This document shows positions 9,900 through 22,760 of a stretch of 64,000 nucleotides of DNA, in pieces (positions within the stretch are counted from its first letter, which is position 1; each line of letters starts with the position of its first letter). The translations under genes were made by a program, and so were the position numbers. The notes under the pieces were generated by a model that was not told the DNA's origin, did not search any database, and worked only from the letters and a program-made list of their open reading frames with translations. Source of the DNA: Welwitschia mirabilis (taxonomy: Eukaryota; Gnetophyta; Gnetopsida; Welwitschiales); contig JBOZIK010000001.1 of NCBI GenBank assembly GCA_051453625.1, positions 246,146,818 through 246,210,817 on the forward strand, written 5' to 3'.

Positions 9900-11300
9900 G
9901 TAATGTTTTAAATTACAAAATTAAGATTAAAATTTTGAATTTAATAAGGAATATTAGGATATTGTGTAATAAGGAAGTAAATGACACATTTATTAGACAA
10001 AAAATAAAGTATGTACTTATTAATATAGTAGTGAACTATAATATAATGATATTTCCTCTACATCTTATTCTAGCCTTAGACTAGTGGTCAAAGGTAAAGA
10101 CGTGGACTATGACCCTATCCTTCCTCTTGGAGCCCTTGGGAATCAATCAAGGTTGTTGTTTATTGCATTTACCTAATCCATACTTCTTCACCTAATTACA
10201 TAGGCTTATGAATTAATACAAAGGAACATAATGTTATAATTAAGCGTTACACTCTTTTGTTATACATTAGTGATCCTTAATTACACTCTTAACTACATTT
10301 CACAATAATTACTTAAATAAACATGATTTTGGAACACTACATTCATACTTCATGATCCGAAGTTTAATTTCTATATAAAATTTTTTTCACTTTTTTGAAC
10401 TTTTGAATATTTCATTTCATTGTAGATTTAAATAATATTGTATTATCTCTGTTTAGTCCTCTCTTGATTTATCCTTGTGCAAAAAATAACACTGGGACTC
10501 CACTACAATAAGGGTCTTAGTTTTATAAATTTTAAAAACTAGCAAAAATAATCACATAATAATGAATAAACCCTTTTGATACTATTACCATTATTATCAT
10601 ACAAACAATTAAAAGCCAAAAGTAATTATGCATAAACATTAATCATGAAAGAAAAACAATGTAAAGACCAATGATCAATGGTTCTATCATGCTTTTCATT
10701 TATTAAAAATTTATGTTGACTTAGAGTATGCTTGATACATATGCAACAAAATTAGTATTAGCATTATCAATGTAACCATTATTATGAACAAAATCATTAT
10801 ATTAGAAAGATTACTTTATAAATGATCATCTTTATTTACTTCATGATCTACAATGTTATTCAGGTAGAAGTAGAGAGTTAATATAGATGAAATAAAAGCT
10901 ATTCCTAATATGTACATAAAATTCTCTAGCAATGATGATTCTACTATCCTTGAAAGTGATTATAGTAATACTTACACTAGAATCACTATCATTTATGTAT
11001 TATATGATATGGTACTCAATATTATAAATGCATGGAATTTTCTCATTTCTTTAATGATGTTATCAATGAAAATTATAAATAAATGCATCATTAGTAATGC
11101 TACTACAAGAGAATTTGTAGAAATCATGTGACTAAATTGTACTTTTTTTTTCTTCTAACAAATTAAGAAATTTGGCTTTGTTGTTATTATTTATAAAAAA
11201 TACAACCTCTTTTTCCAAGATTATTCTTACTTGTTTTATTTTTTGATATGACTTCTTATGACATGCACTATATCTAATGATTTAAATTCTTTCTTTTTTT
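9899..11300 (-). mobile_element. Putative LTR of minus-strand element D
   Basis: On the plus strand this begins TGTAATGTTTTAAATTAC at the PBS-like site. The far edge cannot be placed; it must end before the copia A1 LTR at about 11.4 kb. A slightly GC-richer segment lies at 10,080-10,150. The 73-residue frame at 10,910-11,131 lies here and has no recognisable homology. Confidence 0.35.
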
Positions 11301-11399
11301 TAATTATTATTATTTTATAAAATATTGACTTTAATTATCTCTTTTATATGTTTATAACATTTAATCTCTCCATAAGTTAATTATTTGTTAAATATTTTT

Positions 11400-11938
11400 A
11401 CTTCCAATATAAGCATATACAAAAATAGTTAATGATGAAGCATGCTTCTTTTAGGTTTTCCTTATTTAAACTTATGAATAAACAAATCTAAGTGATTATA
11501 AGAAGGTGTACTTCATATTGTAGTTCCATACATCACAAAACATGAAATTGTATACTCTCATAAGTATTTTTATCTTATTTAGATTGTAACTTTTTGGACG
11601 AGGAAGCATGTCTAGTAGTGGGCAAGGATGATGTTGTTGTATTACATGGCCAATTTGTAATTTCTTCTATGTTGTTCTTATTTTATAATAAAAATGGTAA
11701 ATTATATTTGCCATAGAAATAGGAAAATTTCTATACTATGTTGAATATTGATGTATCTTATTTATTTTATTTCTTCTCATTACAAATTTATTTTATTATC
11801 CTTTCTACATGTAATTTTATGATTGTTGTACTTATGTTTTGTATTCAAACTTCTTTTGTTTTACAACCAATTAATTTGGATAGCTTACACACTATAGTAG
11901 TCGATCATTTCTGTGTGAGATGCTATTTGAATAAGCAT
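11400..11938 (+). mobile_element. 5' LTR of Ty1/copia copy A1
   Basis: It shares TTCATATTGTAGT, GTTGTATACTCTC and TGTTTTGTATTC...TTCTTTTGTTT with the A2 LTR (25.5-26.1 kb). A promoter-like TTTCCTTATTTAAAC sits near 11,455. It ends near 11,938. A weak PBS candidate, AGGTATAAAATG, follows at 11,941-11,952. Element-internal gag sequence begins shortly afterwards. The start is uncertain. Confidence 0.55.
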
Positions 11939-11999
11939 TAAGGTATAAAATGTAAAGTTTTAACATGAAGAAGTTTAACAATAGAAAAAACTTTAGGTT

Positions 12000-12850
12000 T
12001 TAATAGATATAGACTAGAAATCTAAATATTCAATAATGAGTTCATAAGGAATTATAAGGGAATAAACCTAACTATATGTGTGATGAAGACTAAAAGGATC
12101 CTAATCCAAGGGCTCTAAAGGTCTATCAGATTAAGTCTTGCATATTAGATTATATTTAATGTAACAATGGAAGTTTATGTTGCTATACTAGGAATAAAGT
12201 TTAAAATATTATATAAGAAAAGTTCTTAACTAATAATCTATGTTTAAAATTGAATCTCTGTCACTTTAAGATGAAAGAAGGCATGTCCATAGTTGATCAT
12301 TTGAATTCTTTAAAAGAGCTATATTTTATATCTTAAGCATTAAAATAAAAATTAAAGTATAAAATCAAACTATTATCCTTCACAGATGTCCTTATTTATC
12401 ATTTTTACATAACATTAATATATGAAAAGGATACTATAGAATTGAAGATAATACTTATAGCACTATTATAATAAGAGTAAATAAAATCTACTAATGTAGA
12501 ACTATCTAGTAAAATCTTACTGACTAGAGAACCATCATGAAAGAAATCCTAATAAATAAATGTGTACATCAAATTCTTAATCTAGAAAGACTAANNNNNN
12601 NNNNNNNNNNNNNNNNNNNNNNNNNNNNNNNNNNNNNNNNNNNNNNNNNNNNNNNNNNNNNNNNNNNNNNNNNNNNNNNNNNNNNNNNNNNNNNAAAGTC
12701 TTAATCTAGAAAGACTAATATGAAGAATAAGAAATATTACTATTATCATAAAAAGAATCATTTCATAAAGCAATTCATAAATATTAAGGTAGAAGTAAAG
12801 AAGAAATATAAGAATGAATAGCCATCTACCTCTCATATCAATGAGGCCAA
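12000..12850 (+). pseudogene. Ty1/copia A1 gag relic
   Basis: The run MKEGMSIVDHLNSLKELY (from 12,271) matches the UBN2-type copia gag core. YEKDTIELK...ALL follows, as in the family. A CCHC zinc knuckle is recognisable at 12,735-12,776, but its cysteine positions read Tyr, Tyr and Phe while its His remains, so it could not bind zinc. TGT-to-TAT changes fit methylation-linked decay. A 100-N gap (12,595-12,694) with a 20-bp repeated flank interrupts it. Many stops are present. Gag would package the element's RNA. Confidence 0.8.
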
Positions 12851-12899
12851 TGTTATAAATAGTGAAGAGTGTAGATATATGCTTACATTTACAAAATCA

Positions 12900-14060
12900 C
12901 TTAGAAGAGATAAATGGATTTTTAATTTAGGAATTTCAATGTATATAAATTTTAATATATTTTATCTTTACATGTACTAAAAAACTAATGGTGCATAACT
13001 TCTACTAGAAACATATTATAAAGCCAAATTACTGGTATTAATAAAATTTAAATCAAAACTCATCATAGAGTAATGACATGATAAAAGTTATTAGAGGTTA
13101 CATTAACATGATAAAAGTCATTAGAACGTTTTTTTATTAATAATAGAGCTAAGAAGAAATCAAATATCTATAAATAACTATAAAATATAATTGTGGGGGA
13201 TATAGACATGATAATTAGAGATGCTACTTTGCTAATGTTATGGCATAGAAGTATTGGACATGTTAGTGATCTTGAATTGAAGAAACTACTATAAAATGTA
13301 CTTCTTCCAAGTTTTTAGAAAAATAAATATGATTTATTTAAGTATTGTGTATATTGTACATCATGTAAAGTAAAGTTTTCTCATATCATAATAATGATAA
13401 ATAATATCCTAGACTAAGTAAGTAGTAATGTCTAGATCGCTTCTTCTTAAGAATCTTTACAAAGTAAATAATATTTTAACACCTTTGTTAATAATAAATT
13501 AAGAAAGCTATGATTATTTTATTTGAAAGAGAAGTTTAATGCTCTTATTAACATATTCAAGGAGTAGATAAAGAGGAGAACTAGAATGAAGATCTAGTAT
13601 CTTTAAGTATACTATAGTGGGTAATACATCTCAAGGAAATTTAAGTAATACTGCAATTCTAAAAAAATCAAAGATACCTTATAATTCTAGGTTCTCTTTA
13701 GCAAAATGGTTTTGTAGAAATAATGAATCATATACTATCAGAATGTATCAAAAGCATGATGAATTTCACTAATTTAGATAAAGGCTTCTAAATAGAAGCT
13801 GTCAACACCACATACTACATAGTAAATAAAATTTTATCTTTTACTATTGATGGTAATACTCTAAATAAGTTGTGGAGTCAATTACTAGGTAGATAGGATC
13901 ATGTCAGGACCTTTGAATGTATTTCATATGTACATGTTCCAAATGATTAGATAAGAAAGCCTAAATCAAATTCCAAGATGTATATCTTTCTTAGATATGT
14001 AGAGGGCATTAAGGAATTAAAAAATTAGATCATTTCATAAGGGATTTCTTGCATAATAGA
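12900..14060 (+). pseudogene. Ty1/copia A1 protease and integrase relic
   Basis: WIFNLGISMY (12,915-12,944) aligns with the copia protease signature W.LDSGAS.H, with the catalytic Asp changed. LWHRSIGHVS (from 13,238) is the GAG-pre-integrase motif, followed by a C..C/H-type zinc region at about 13,330-13,390. Integrase text continues to a region near 13,705-13,900 equivalent to QQNG..E..NR and FW.EAV.TA.Y..NR.P. Stops and frame shifts are frequent. Protease before integrase before RT identifies the Ty1/copia order. The same stretches recur in A3 and A4. Confidence 0.85.
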
Positions 14061-15170
14061 TCAATAAATCATTAGTTCTATAGAAAAAAAATTGATATGA
14101 TGCTAAGGTGAATTAGCATCAGAAGAAAGTCTCTACAAAAATGAAGCTTATTAGAAATGATGATGACAAGGAGAATAGGAATGAAGCTGTAAGAATCCAT
14201 TAATACATAGATTCAAGTAAAGCATACTTATTTTTAAGTGAAGATTTACATATCTTGAGAAATGGGTTATGATGATGAGTATACATTTCTATCATTAGTT
14301 TATAAAGTAAATGATTCATTGTCTGATGATGATGCATTGAAGATTATCCTTAAGCATTCATGCAAGCATCCATGAAACAAGAGATGTCATACCTATTACA
14401 AAATCTAATCTAGGAGTTTGTAAAGCTTTTATAAGAAAGAAAAACCATTAAACTTACAATGGTTATTTCAATTGAAGCATGCTACATTAGGACTTATTAA
14501 CTTGGTCAAAGTGAAACTATTTTCTAAGAACTTTCTCTAGAAAAATGGGGATAAATGTACCTAATATGTTTACACTAATAGCAAAGCTAGCATTAATCCA
14601 AGTCATTTTAATTCTAGCTAGAATAGGTAAATATAAGAATAGGTTTCTTACATAATGAGGTAAAAGAAGAAATTAATATAAAGTAGCTAGAGAGGTTTAT
14701 GATGAAATACTAGGAAAATCATATCTATGAACTCAATAAATCCTTCTATTAATTAATGTAAAGTATAAGAAAATGGAATAAGAGGGTTAATTCTTTCATG
14801 TATAATATTTATCTTCAAGAAATCATGCATATTTATATGTGTATAGTAGGAAGTGTGAGGATGAAAATTTTATAAGTGTGATTATATCAATGGATAACAT
14901 GATCATTATAGGAAATAAGAAGATGGAGATTAATCAGCTAAAGGAACACTTTTCATCAAAGTTTAACATGAAGGAATTAGATAAAGTTTAAGTTCATTCT
15001 CTTTATAAATATCATTTGAGATGAAAAGAATGAAAATTTGTGGTTACTTTAAGAATAATCCATGAAAATTTTCTTAATAGATTCAAGATGTAAGATTTCA
15101 AGTTCACTATAACTCCCATTAGAAGGGATTTTTAAAAAAAATTAAAGAAAATATAAACTTTTCAACATAA
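14061..15170 (+). pseudogene. Ty1/copia A1 reverse transcriptase relic
   Basis: From about 14,555 the frame reads MFTLIAKLALIQVILILA, equivalent to the A.L....Q.DVKTAFL block. It continues through the region for LVCKLKKSLYGLKQ (damaged here) and a segment like MDNMIIIGNK (14,890-14,920) at the YVDD catalytic box. FIDSRCKISSS near 15,075-15,110 corresponds to the family's RF.M...KP.STP. The relic stops abruptly near 15,170, before RNase H and the 3' LTR, where unrelated sequence begins. Confidence 0.8.
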
Positions 15171-15235
15171 ACTTTCTTATCTTTTATTAACATTTTTAAC
15201 TTTTTTTTTCCTTTGAATATATTTCCCCAACTCTT

Positions 15236-16330
15236 TTGATTTTAGTATATGTTAACTTGCATTTATTGATAGCCCTTGCTATCACTTCAGCTAGCGATGC
15301 CATCTCAGCTAATAGTAGCTTGAAATATGAATATCTCCATTGCATCTCCTACTCTTCTGCTCTATCTAATCTACTTACCTACTCTATGCATTTCACATTT
15401 CTAAGAGAATTTAAATGGGATGTTATATTCCTTTATTATTAGCTAGTATTTTAATTTTAACATAGTGCATTAGTGAATCAGTGTCCATTACACGATTTGT
15501 TAGAATGCTTTGCTTACCTGTCTATTGCATGATCTGCTAGACACTGTAGTTAGTGTGTCAATGCTAGCATTTGTGTTTTGAGAGCTTTTAATCTAATTTA
15601 ATAGCAATCCCTCCCTCTCTTACTTATCTTCTAAGATTTCACTTGTGTTGCTAGGCTTTCTAGTAGCACTTGTTCTTCCAGTATGTTTATGGCACATCCT
15701 TCGTAGTAGCACTCATGCTAGGTCTTATGCCATTAGGCTCATGATTAGCCTTAAAAAATAGAAAAAGTAACATATATATGTGATGTTAAAAAATACGATT
15801 CCATTTAGTTTGGAGTTATCTTTAAGAAGTTGCAATCAATCTTTACTTCCTGATAGATCTTTGTAGGTAACTGAAATACTAAGGTAACCTCTCTGCATCC
15901 TATAGCTCACTACTCTTAACATGTCATACTTCTTATCTACATTTTGTCTGGTCTTGGCTACAACTTCGTTATTATGCCAATCTCTATCGGTTGAACNNNN
16001 NNNNNNNNNNNNNNNNNNNNNNNNNNNNNNNNNNNNNNNNNNNNNNNNNNNNNNNNNNNNNNNNNNNNNNNNNNNNNNNNNNNNNNNNNNNNNNNNNNNN
16101 NNNNNNNNNNNNNNNNNNNNNNNNNNNNNNNNNNNNNNNNNNNNNNNNNNNNNNNNNNNNNNNNNNNNNNNNNNNNNNNNNNNNNNNNNNNNNNNNNCGT
16201 TTGATTTCTAGTTGTGATAAAAGTAAATTTTTAAGATTTTTATCTTCAATATTTTTAGTTCTATGCACATGTAACATTTGTGACCCATTGCTTAGTTCTT
16301 GTTTAAATTTGAGCACATGCATTTAGTTGA
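15236..16330 (-). pseudogene. Unidentified coding-like relic
   Basis: This segment is less AT-rich than its surroundings. Its minus strand has open stretches: about 50 residues near 15,996-15,840 (containing VVAKTRQNVDKKYDML) and about 20 near 15,690-15,630 (ILEEQVLLESLATQV). A 201-N gap (15,997-16,197) interrupts it. I do not recognise the family. It could be the gag or transposase part of another element, or a host gene fragment. The 68-residue plus-strand frame (15,236-15,442) is probably a shadow. Confidence 0.35.
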
Positions 16331-16898
16331 GATATTATTCAGCCATTGTCTTGCTTCTATGCACATAGGGTATTCTTTAGTTTTTAGGTCATTTTTCTTA
16401 GTTCTTGAGTTTTTTTTATTACATTTTCACTTTTGTAAGCTCCAAAGTCAATATTTTCAGCCTTGTTAGTATTTTTTAAGGTTTTTTGATCATTTTTATA
16501 ATTATTGTAAGTACATAACCTTTATTTTTCTCTTTTTTCTCTCATCAAGTCAAGTTTAGGATGTAAAGTAAGATCCACTTGACTCTATTTTCCTTGCTTA
16601 AAATTATTTTTGTAATTTGAATAAACTAAGCTAAGTTTGGAATATTGACTAAGATCTATTTAGCTTAACTATACAAAGACATTGCCTATTTTTATGTTTT
16701 GATAATTTTTGTTTATATTTCTCACACTTAACTCTAAGTTTTGTGATTAAGGTTTTAAAATTGGAAATTACATTCACCCTAAATACATCATGTTTTTCAT
16801 TAGAAATAAGTTTTGGTTGGTGGTGGGGATGAGGAGGCTTATATAGACAGATATCTATGTTAGGCTATATTTCCCTCTAAGCTTGTTGTATAGTCTTT
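16331..16898. other. AT/T-rich non-coding sequence
   Basis: T-rich DNA with no clear reading frame or repeat boundary. It is the left flank of LTR family C. Confidence 0.4.
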
Positions 16899-19486
16899 AA
16901 GTAACACCCAACTTTTCATAACAAAAAACAAAATAATTTAAAATTATAATACTCAACATTTTACAACCAAAATACCTTAGTTTTCTTAAAAAGTTATTGT
17001 AAACTAAATTACATGTGGTCCATTCTCCTTAAGAAGTTACAACTTCTTTATTATAATAATAATATTAACTCTACCTAATATGGTCTTTTTCTATGTAATG
17101 CATTAAATGTTCCTAATTTAAAGTAACATACTATAATAATGATGAATTCAAAGGTAAGTATGGGATAATGATACTTCTATAATATCAACAATTATTTTAA
17201 TAAGTTATTAAAAAAACAACAATAAAAATATACAAAATTTTAAGAAAAATCAAAATTCATTACATCTATTATTATAAGATCAAGAAGATTTAATAAAAAA
17301 CACAAATAACTCAATTTGAAAAGAATTCTCAAGATCATAATCATTACATCACTGAAATGTTAAGAATCATAAAAGAATTATAGATTTTACTTTAAGATAA
17401 AGATTTCAGCATAAACGAAAAAAATAATCTCCATTTTTTATAGCCTCCTTAACATTCAAGCTTTAATTTTACTACTTGTTTACATAAGAAATATGGAGTG
17501 TGAACCATGAAGATTTCACAACTCCTAGTATGGTCCAGGTAAGGCAACATTAAGATTTAAAGAATCCAAGTCTCAAGATTTGATAAGGCAAGAATCAAGA
17601 ATTTCCAAGAAATAATGATCTTATTAAGAATTTTAGATGACAATCTTATGGAAATGATATGAGAAATAACTAGTTTTTTAATAAATATTCCATATATATT
17701 TTTCATAATCCTCCACTACATCATTCAATGATTTGTGGGGTCCACCACCTCTCTTGATGATCTATGGATTTCTCATAATATTTCATATATTCTCTTACTC
17801 CACTAGCTCATTTGGTAATTTGTGAAGCCCACTGCCTCATTCAGTGATCTATGGTACAATGAATCAATCAATTCCACTACCTCATTTAGTAATGTAGGGA
17901 TTCTCACATTCCACTACCTCATTCAGTNNNNNNNNNNNNNNNNNNNNNNNNNNNNNNNNNNNNNNNNNNNNNNNNNNNNNNNNNNNNNNNNNNNNNNNNN
18001 NNNNNNNNNNNNNNNNNNNNNNNNNNNNNNNNNNNNNNNNNNNNNNNNNNNNNNNNNNNNNNNNNNNNNNNNNNNNNNNNNNNNNNNNNNNNNNNNNNNN
18101 NNNNNNNNNNNNNNNNNNNNNNNNNNNNNNNNNNNNNNNNNNNNNNNNNNNNNNNNNNNNNNNNNNNNNNNNNNNNNNNNNNNNNNNNNNNNNNNNNNNN
18201 NNNNNNNNNNNNNNNNNNNNNNNNNNNNNNNNNNNNNNNNNNAAGAAGGCTTCAGGAATTTTGACTAATATTTCATGAAAATGATATAAGAAATAATAGA
18301 TTTTTTAAAAAAATTTAATCATATATATATTTTTCAATTTCCTCCACTATCTCATTTTGTAATCTATGGGGTACACTATCTCATTCAGTGATCCATGGAT
18401 TTTTTATAATATCTTTCATATATTCTCTTACTCTATGGCCTCATTCAGCAATCTATGATGCCCACTACCTCATTTGATGACATTTGGTTTAATCAATCCC
18501 ATTGTCTTATTTGGTAATCTATGATTTCTGGCATACTATTGTCTCCTTTAATGATCTATGGAATATACATTTTTATAAGATCATAAGAATTAAATATATT
18601 TAAATAAATATGAGTAAGGTATATTAACAAATAGTAGATCCTTCACAAGAATAAGTTGAATTTGATTTCATAAATATTTAGAAGTCAGGGCTTAAAACTA
18701 AGACTGTAATTATTTAAGTACCAATAACATGATCATCTAATAAATTTACAATATTTGCAAGAAAATAAGTAAAACAAAAATGCATAAAGAGATGCATACA
18801 AGAAAATGACTAATTATAGATGCAATAATGAAATGGAACCATGCTCATACATGATTGTAGTATCTGTAGGATTTAATAATCTTTCAAGATTCTAAAGATT
18901 CAATATTATCTAAGCTCCAAGTTGAAATCACAAAGATTCATTAACAAAGGCTTTCTNNNNNNNNNNNNNNNNNNNNNNNNNNNNNNNNNNNNNNNNNNNN
19001 NNNNNNNNNNNNNNNNNNNNNNNNNNNNNNNNNNNNNNNNNNNNNNNNNNNNNNNNNNNNNNNNNNNNNNNNNNNNNNNNNNNNNNNNNNNNNNTAATCA
19101 TTATTTGCCTAACCACCAAACACATAATAATCCATCATAATAAATAAAAATACTTTTTATTTTACCACATATAATTATGATAATGGAGAATTAAATATAA
19201 GTCATCACATATTAATATTTTTCTATGCAAAAAATCAAGAAAAGTACAACATCCACATAAGAAAAAAAAATTGATGTAATTACTAAACATCATTCTTGAG
19301 GATCATAAAATAATATTACGAATTTTATACAGTGAAGGAGTTAAAAGCACAAAATATTTCACAATATAATGTTATCTCATTAAACAAAATACCTATATTA
19401 GTTTGAGGACTCTATAATAATAACAAAATTATTTAAATTAAATTTTTAAGCTAAATCTTTAGACCTCTAAAAGTAGGAACATAACA
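16899..19486 (+). mobile_element. LTR family C, second locus (solo LTR candidate)
   Basis: The left edge is near GTAACACCCAAC (16,901), like the TGTAACACCC start common in plant gypsy LTRs. The right edge is near GGAACATAACA (19,486). The body matches 5.9-8.5 kb, including the ACTACCTCATT subrepeats. Gaps of 315 N (17,928-18,242) and 138 N (18,957-19,094) interrupt it. The part after the first gap repeats the part before it. No PBS or polypurine tract was found next to it, and no target duplication is clear, so solo LTR status is only an inference. Confidence 0.55.
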
Positions 19487-20690
19487 CTACCTTAACTATG
19501 AAGTTCAGTTCATATTAAGAGTTGTATCTCTCTTAAGTGAAAACATTCGAGGTGTCCTAAGGTCTAGATTCTTGCGTACATCTTAGTAGTCAAAGGGATA
19601 CTAGGTAAAGGTCAGAGGCACAATAATAAGATCTACTTAGATTTCATTACTAGTTTGATAGGAAGGCATAAGTGTAATAAATTTTAAACTTTACTAAGTC
19701 TAAGATATAATTAGATCACTGACATTACATGGTACTCTCCCTTAGGAGGGGTACTAGTTGAGGTAATCAAAATTGACTGATAACTTTAGTGCCCCACTAA
19801 GGTAATTTACATTTTATCTTTTTACTTTCTTAGGAGACAAGGATACCAAGCTTAGATAGGACATGAAGAAAACCCTAATATTGAAAAATCTACATTTTCA
19901 TCAACTACTATTAAATTAAACCCTTTCATCGAAAGCTACTCATTCATGTTAAGACATTTTTAATAAAGTACCTTTATTTGTTCTTATGCATGTAAGCTTC
20001 TCTATGGTTGGGGAAGTTTTGGGAGGAGATGGGATTATGATAAGGAGGAAAGATTGTTTTACCTATCACACATTATATTTTGAAGAGCTCAGTTGGAATT
20101 TTGGGCTTAATCCCTTTCATCATGACTATACCTATCTAGCATAACATGCTTCTACTTCTTTGTTTTCATTGCATTATGACTTCAATAGATAACTTAAAAT
20201 TGTAGATAAGAGTAATACCTATTCTCTTGTGACTCTATCATTATCTTAATCTTTTATTATTTCCTTTTTTGGATTTTTGATAAACTTTCTTTATGTGGTA
20301 GATGAATTAATTGTAGTAGTAAATATAAGTAATATCCCTCTAGAATTCAACTTGAACTTATAACTTATCAAACCTCTTCTATCTCTTCTCAATATTTGTT
20401 ATGGCTTCAACATCAAAAAATATATTTTAGATCTTATTAAAAAACTTCATATTAATAGTTCACTACAAGAATCATAACCACCCTTAATATGACTTTATAT
20501 GATGATCAGCATTAAGAGGAATGAAATAAATATTTTATATCTATAATGTGCATTTATGGCTTTTAGAGATATTTTTCTCAATAAAACACATGCTCTTCTT
20601 TAGCACCAAGATGAATAAGATGCATAGAAAGCCATTAATAGCAAGCTCATAGAGATAATACAAAAATTAGTAACCACTCTACATAAAACG
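19487..20690. other. Non-coding region between LTR C and copia B
   Basis: There are moderately GC-richer patches (19,550-19,640 and 19,980-20,060) but no gene I can recognise. It may hold the LTR and leader of copia B. No boundary is visible. Confidence 0.4.
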
Positions 20691-20699
20691 TTGGTTAAT

Positions 20700-21278
20700 A
20701 GAAGTAATTTTACTTATAATAGTTACTGTATTTTCGAGATACATTTTACACAAACAATGGTCTAAAATTAATCAACCTTATTACAAGCATAAAAATTCTT
20801 CATTATGAGAAAGGCAAAATGCATCATCTCATAGCTGATATGACAAAAATTAAGGTAAAGGTTGCTAAGATAAACCTTAAGAATCAAGTTTACATTAACC
20901 ACATTAACTCAATTAATTATTATTTTGAGGTTTTATCTCTTTGTGACTACATTTCATCTCTTGATGGAAAGAAATAACTGCAAGATATGAACTTTTAACA
21001 TGCTTGGTAAGAATCTTATTATCATGAAAGAACAATTTAATTTCATAGACTCTCCATCCTTTAATGCAACATTCAATTTTTTTAATCTTTATGATCCTCC
21101 TTGTCAACATATCTAGTCTTCTAGAATCTTTTATGTACTAAAGAAAACACATTATCATAAGGTTAATGCTCTATATAACTAGAAAACAAAGAATTCTAAT
21201 CAAATTTAGATAAATAAGAAGAAAGTTTAGACTACTATCAATCCAAAGGAGAACAAATATTAGTACTTATAATGGGGT
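20700..21278 (+). pseudogene. Ty1/copia B gag-like relic
   Basis: An open stretch of about 60 residues (20,740-20,960, containing MHHLIADMTKIKVKVAKI) resembles a copia gag core in composition. A degenerate CX2CX4HX4C-like arrangement (I-FY-V-LKKT-H-YHKV-N) falls near 21,130-21,175, the expected zinc-knuckle position, with all Cys replaced. The assignment rests mainly on position: protease and integrase of a copia element follow. Confidence 0.4.
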
Positions 21279-21395
21279 NNNNNNNNNNNNNNNNNNNNNN
21301 NNNNNNNNNNNNNNNNNNNNNNNNNNNNNNNNNNNNNNNNNNNNNNNNNNNNNNNNNNNNNNNNNNNNNNNNNNNNNNNNNNNNNNNNNNNNNNN

Positions 21396-22760
21396 ATATA
21401 TATCATGACAAGACATAGATTTTTGATATAGGTATAGCTTATCACATAACTTGTTAGTTTAACTATTTTAATTATTTCATTAAATTACCCAGTTAGATTT
21501 ATTTGAAAAATATAAGAATAGTTCTAATGGAAGTCTATGCTTTATTGATCTTTAACTTGAAATCACTTTGTTCATAGACTCCTTCTTATGTTTTGTACGT
21601 TCTTTATCTAAGGTTGCATATTGTATTACTTTTTACTCTTATNNNNNNNNNNNNNNNNNNNGGTCATATTATAGATTCTATAGGATACCGTGGGATAACA
21701 TAAAGTTTATACCTAAAACAAATGCACTTACTAATGGATCCAATTCCCTTGATGCTATTGATACTTTTAAGTTAAATGTAGTTTATAACAATTATCACTT
21801 TACTTGTATGAGGGAATATATATGTCATGACAAGACATAGATTTTTGATAAAGGTGCAGGTTATCACATAACTTGTTAGTCTAACTATTTTAATTATTTC
21901 ATTAAATTACCCAGTTAGATTTATTTAACAAATATAAGAATATTTATAATGTAAGTCTATGCTTTATTGATCTTTAACTTGACATCACTTTGTTCATAGA
22001 CTCTTTCTTATGTTTTATATGTTCTTTCCCTGAGGTTGCATCTTGTATTACTTTTTACTCTTATGTGAGAAGATCACTCAAGTTTTATGATGAAGAATTC
22101 TATGGATATTTATGATTATAATCAACAACTACTTATGAAAGCCTACATGGATAAAAAGCTCAGTCATCTTTATGGTTATGTTAAAATATGAGAAATCACT
22201 TATATAGTTTCTAAAGATGAGATTTCTCCCTTACAACTGTGGCACACTCAACTAGAACATCCTACTTCTTGCATAATGAATGTGATGCATGAGAGTTACC
22301 ATCATTTTCTTCTATCCAATCTAAGATATTTTCCTTAGTATAAAGCAAGTATAATGAATAATGTAACTTAATAGTGGTGTGCACTAAGAAAGTAATGTGC
22401 CAATCAAAAGCTTCTACTTATTCCTAGTCATTTATATGCACCTATGATAGTTTTCACTCTTTAAGGCTTTCATTATTTTATCTGTTTTATTGATGAATAA
22501 TCCTTTATCACTTGGGTGTATTTTATCAAATAAAAATCTCATACTTCAAACATTTTTAAGATGTTCAACTTTTAGATTACAAGCTTCCACTTAAATAATG
22601 ATAATGAGTACACATATACTAAGTTTAAACATTTTCTCACTTTTAAAGGGATTATACATTTGACGAATTACACTAAGATACCTTAATAAAATAACATTGA
22701 TAAGAATTTTAATTGCACTATTATAGACGTGGCATGTTCCATTATGTATTTTAGTGGTTA
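21396..22760 (+). pseudogene. Ty1/copia B protease and integrase relic
   Basis: IFDKGAGYHI (21,841-21,870) corresponds to the copia protease box (W.LD.G.G.HI), with Asp kept. LWHTQLEHPT (from 22,237) is the GAG-pre-integrase motif. About 22,480-22,680 gives integrase text, with KSHTSNIFKMF and NDNEYTYTKFKHFLTFKGII matching the DNG.EY...F..FL...GI.H box. This family differs in sequence from copia A and C. A segment of about 245 bp around the protease occurs twice (21,396-21,642 and about 21,821-22,063) on the two sides of a 19-N gap plus 160 bp. Confidence 0.8.

Noticed and set aside
11738-11941. 67-codon frame with membrane-like composition
   Set aside because: Lies inside the copia A1 5' LTR; T-rich DNA produces hydrophobic translations.
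18922-19140. Short frames around the 138-N gap
   Set aside because: They depend on N and lie in LTR family C.
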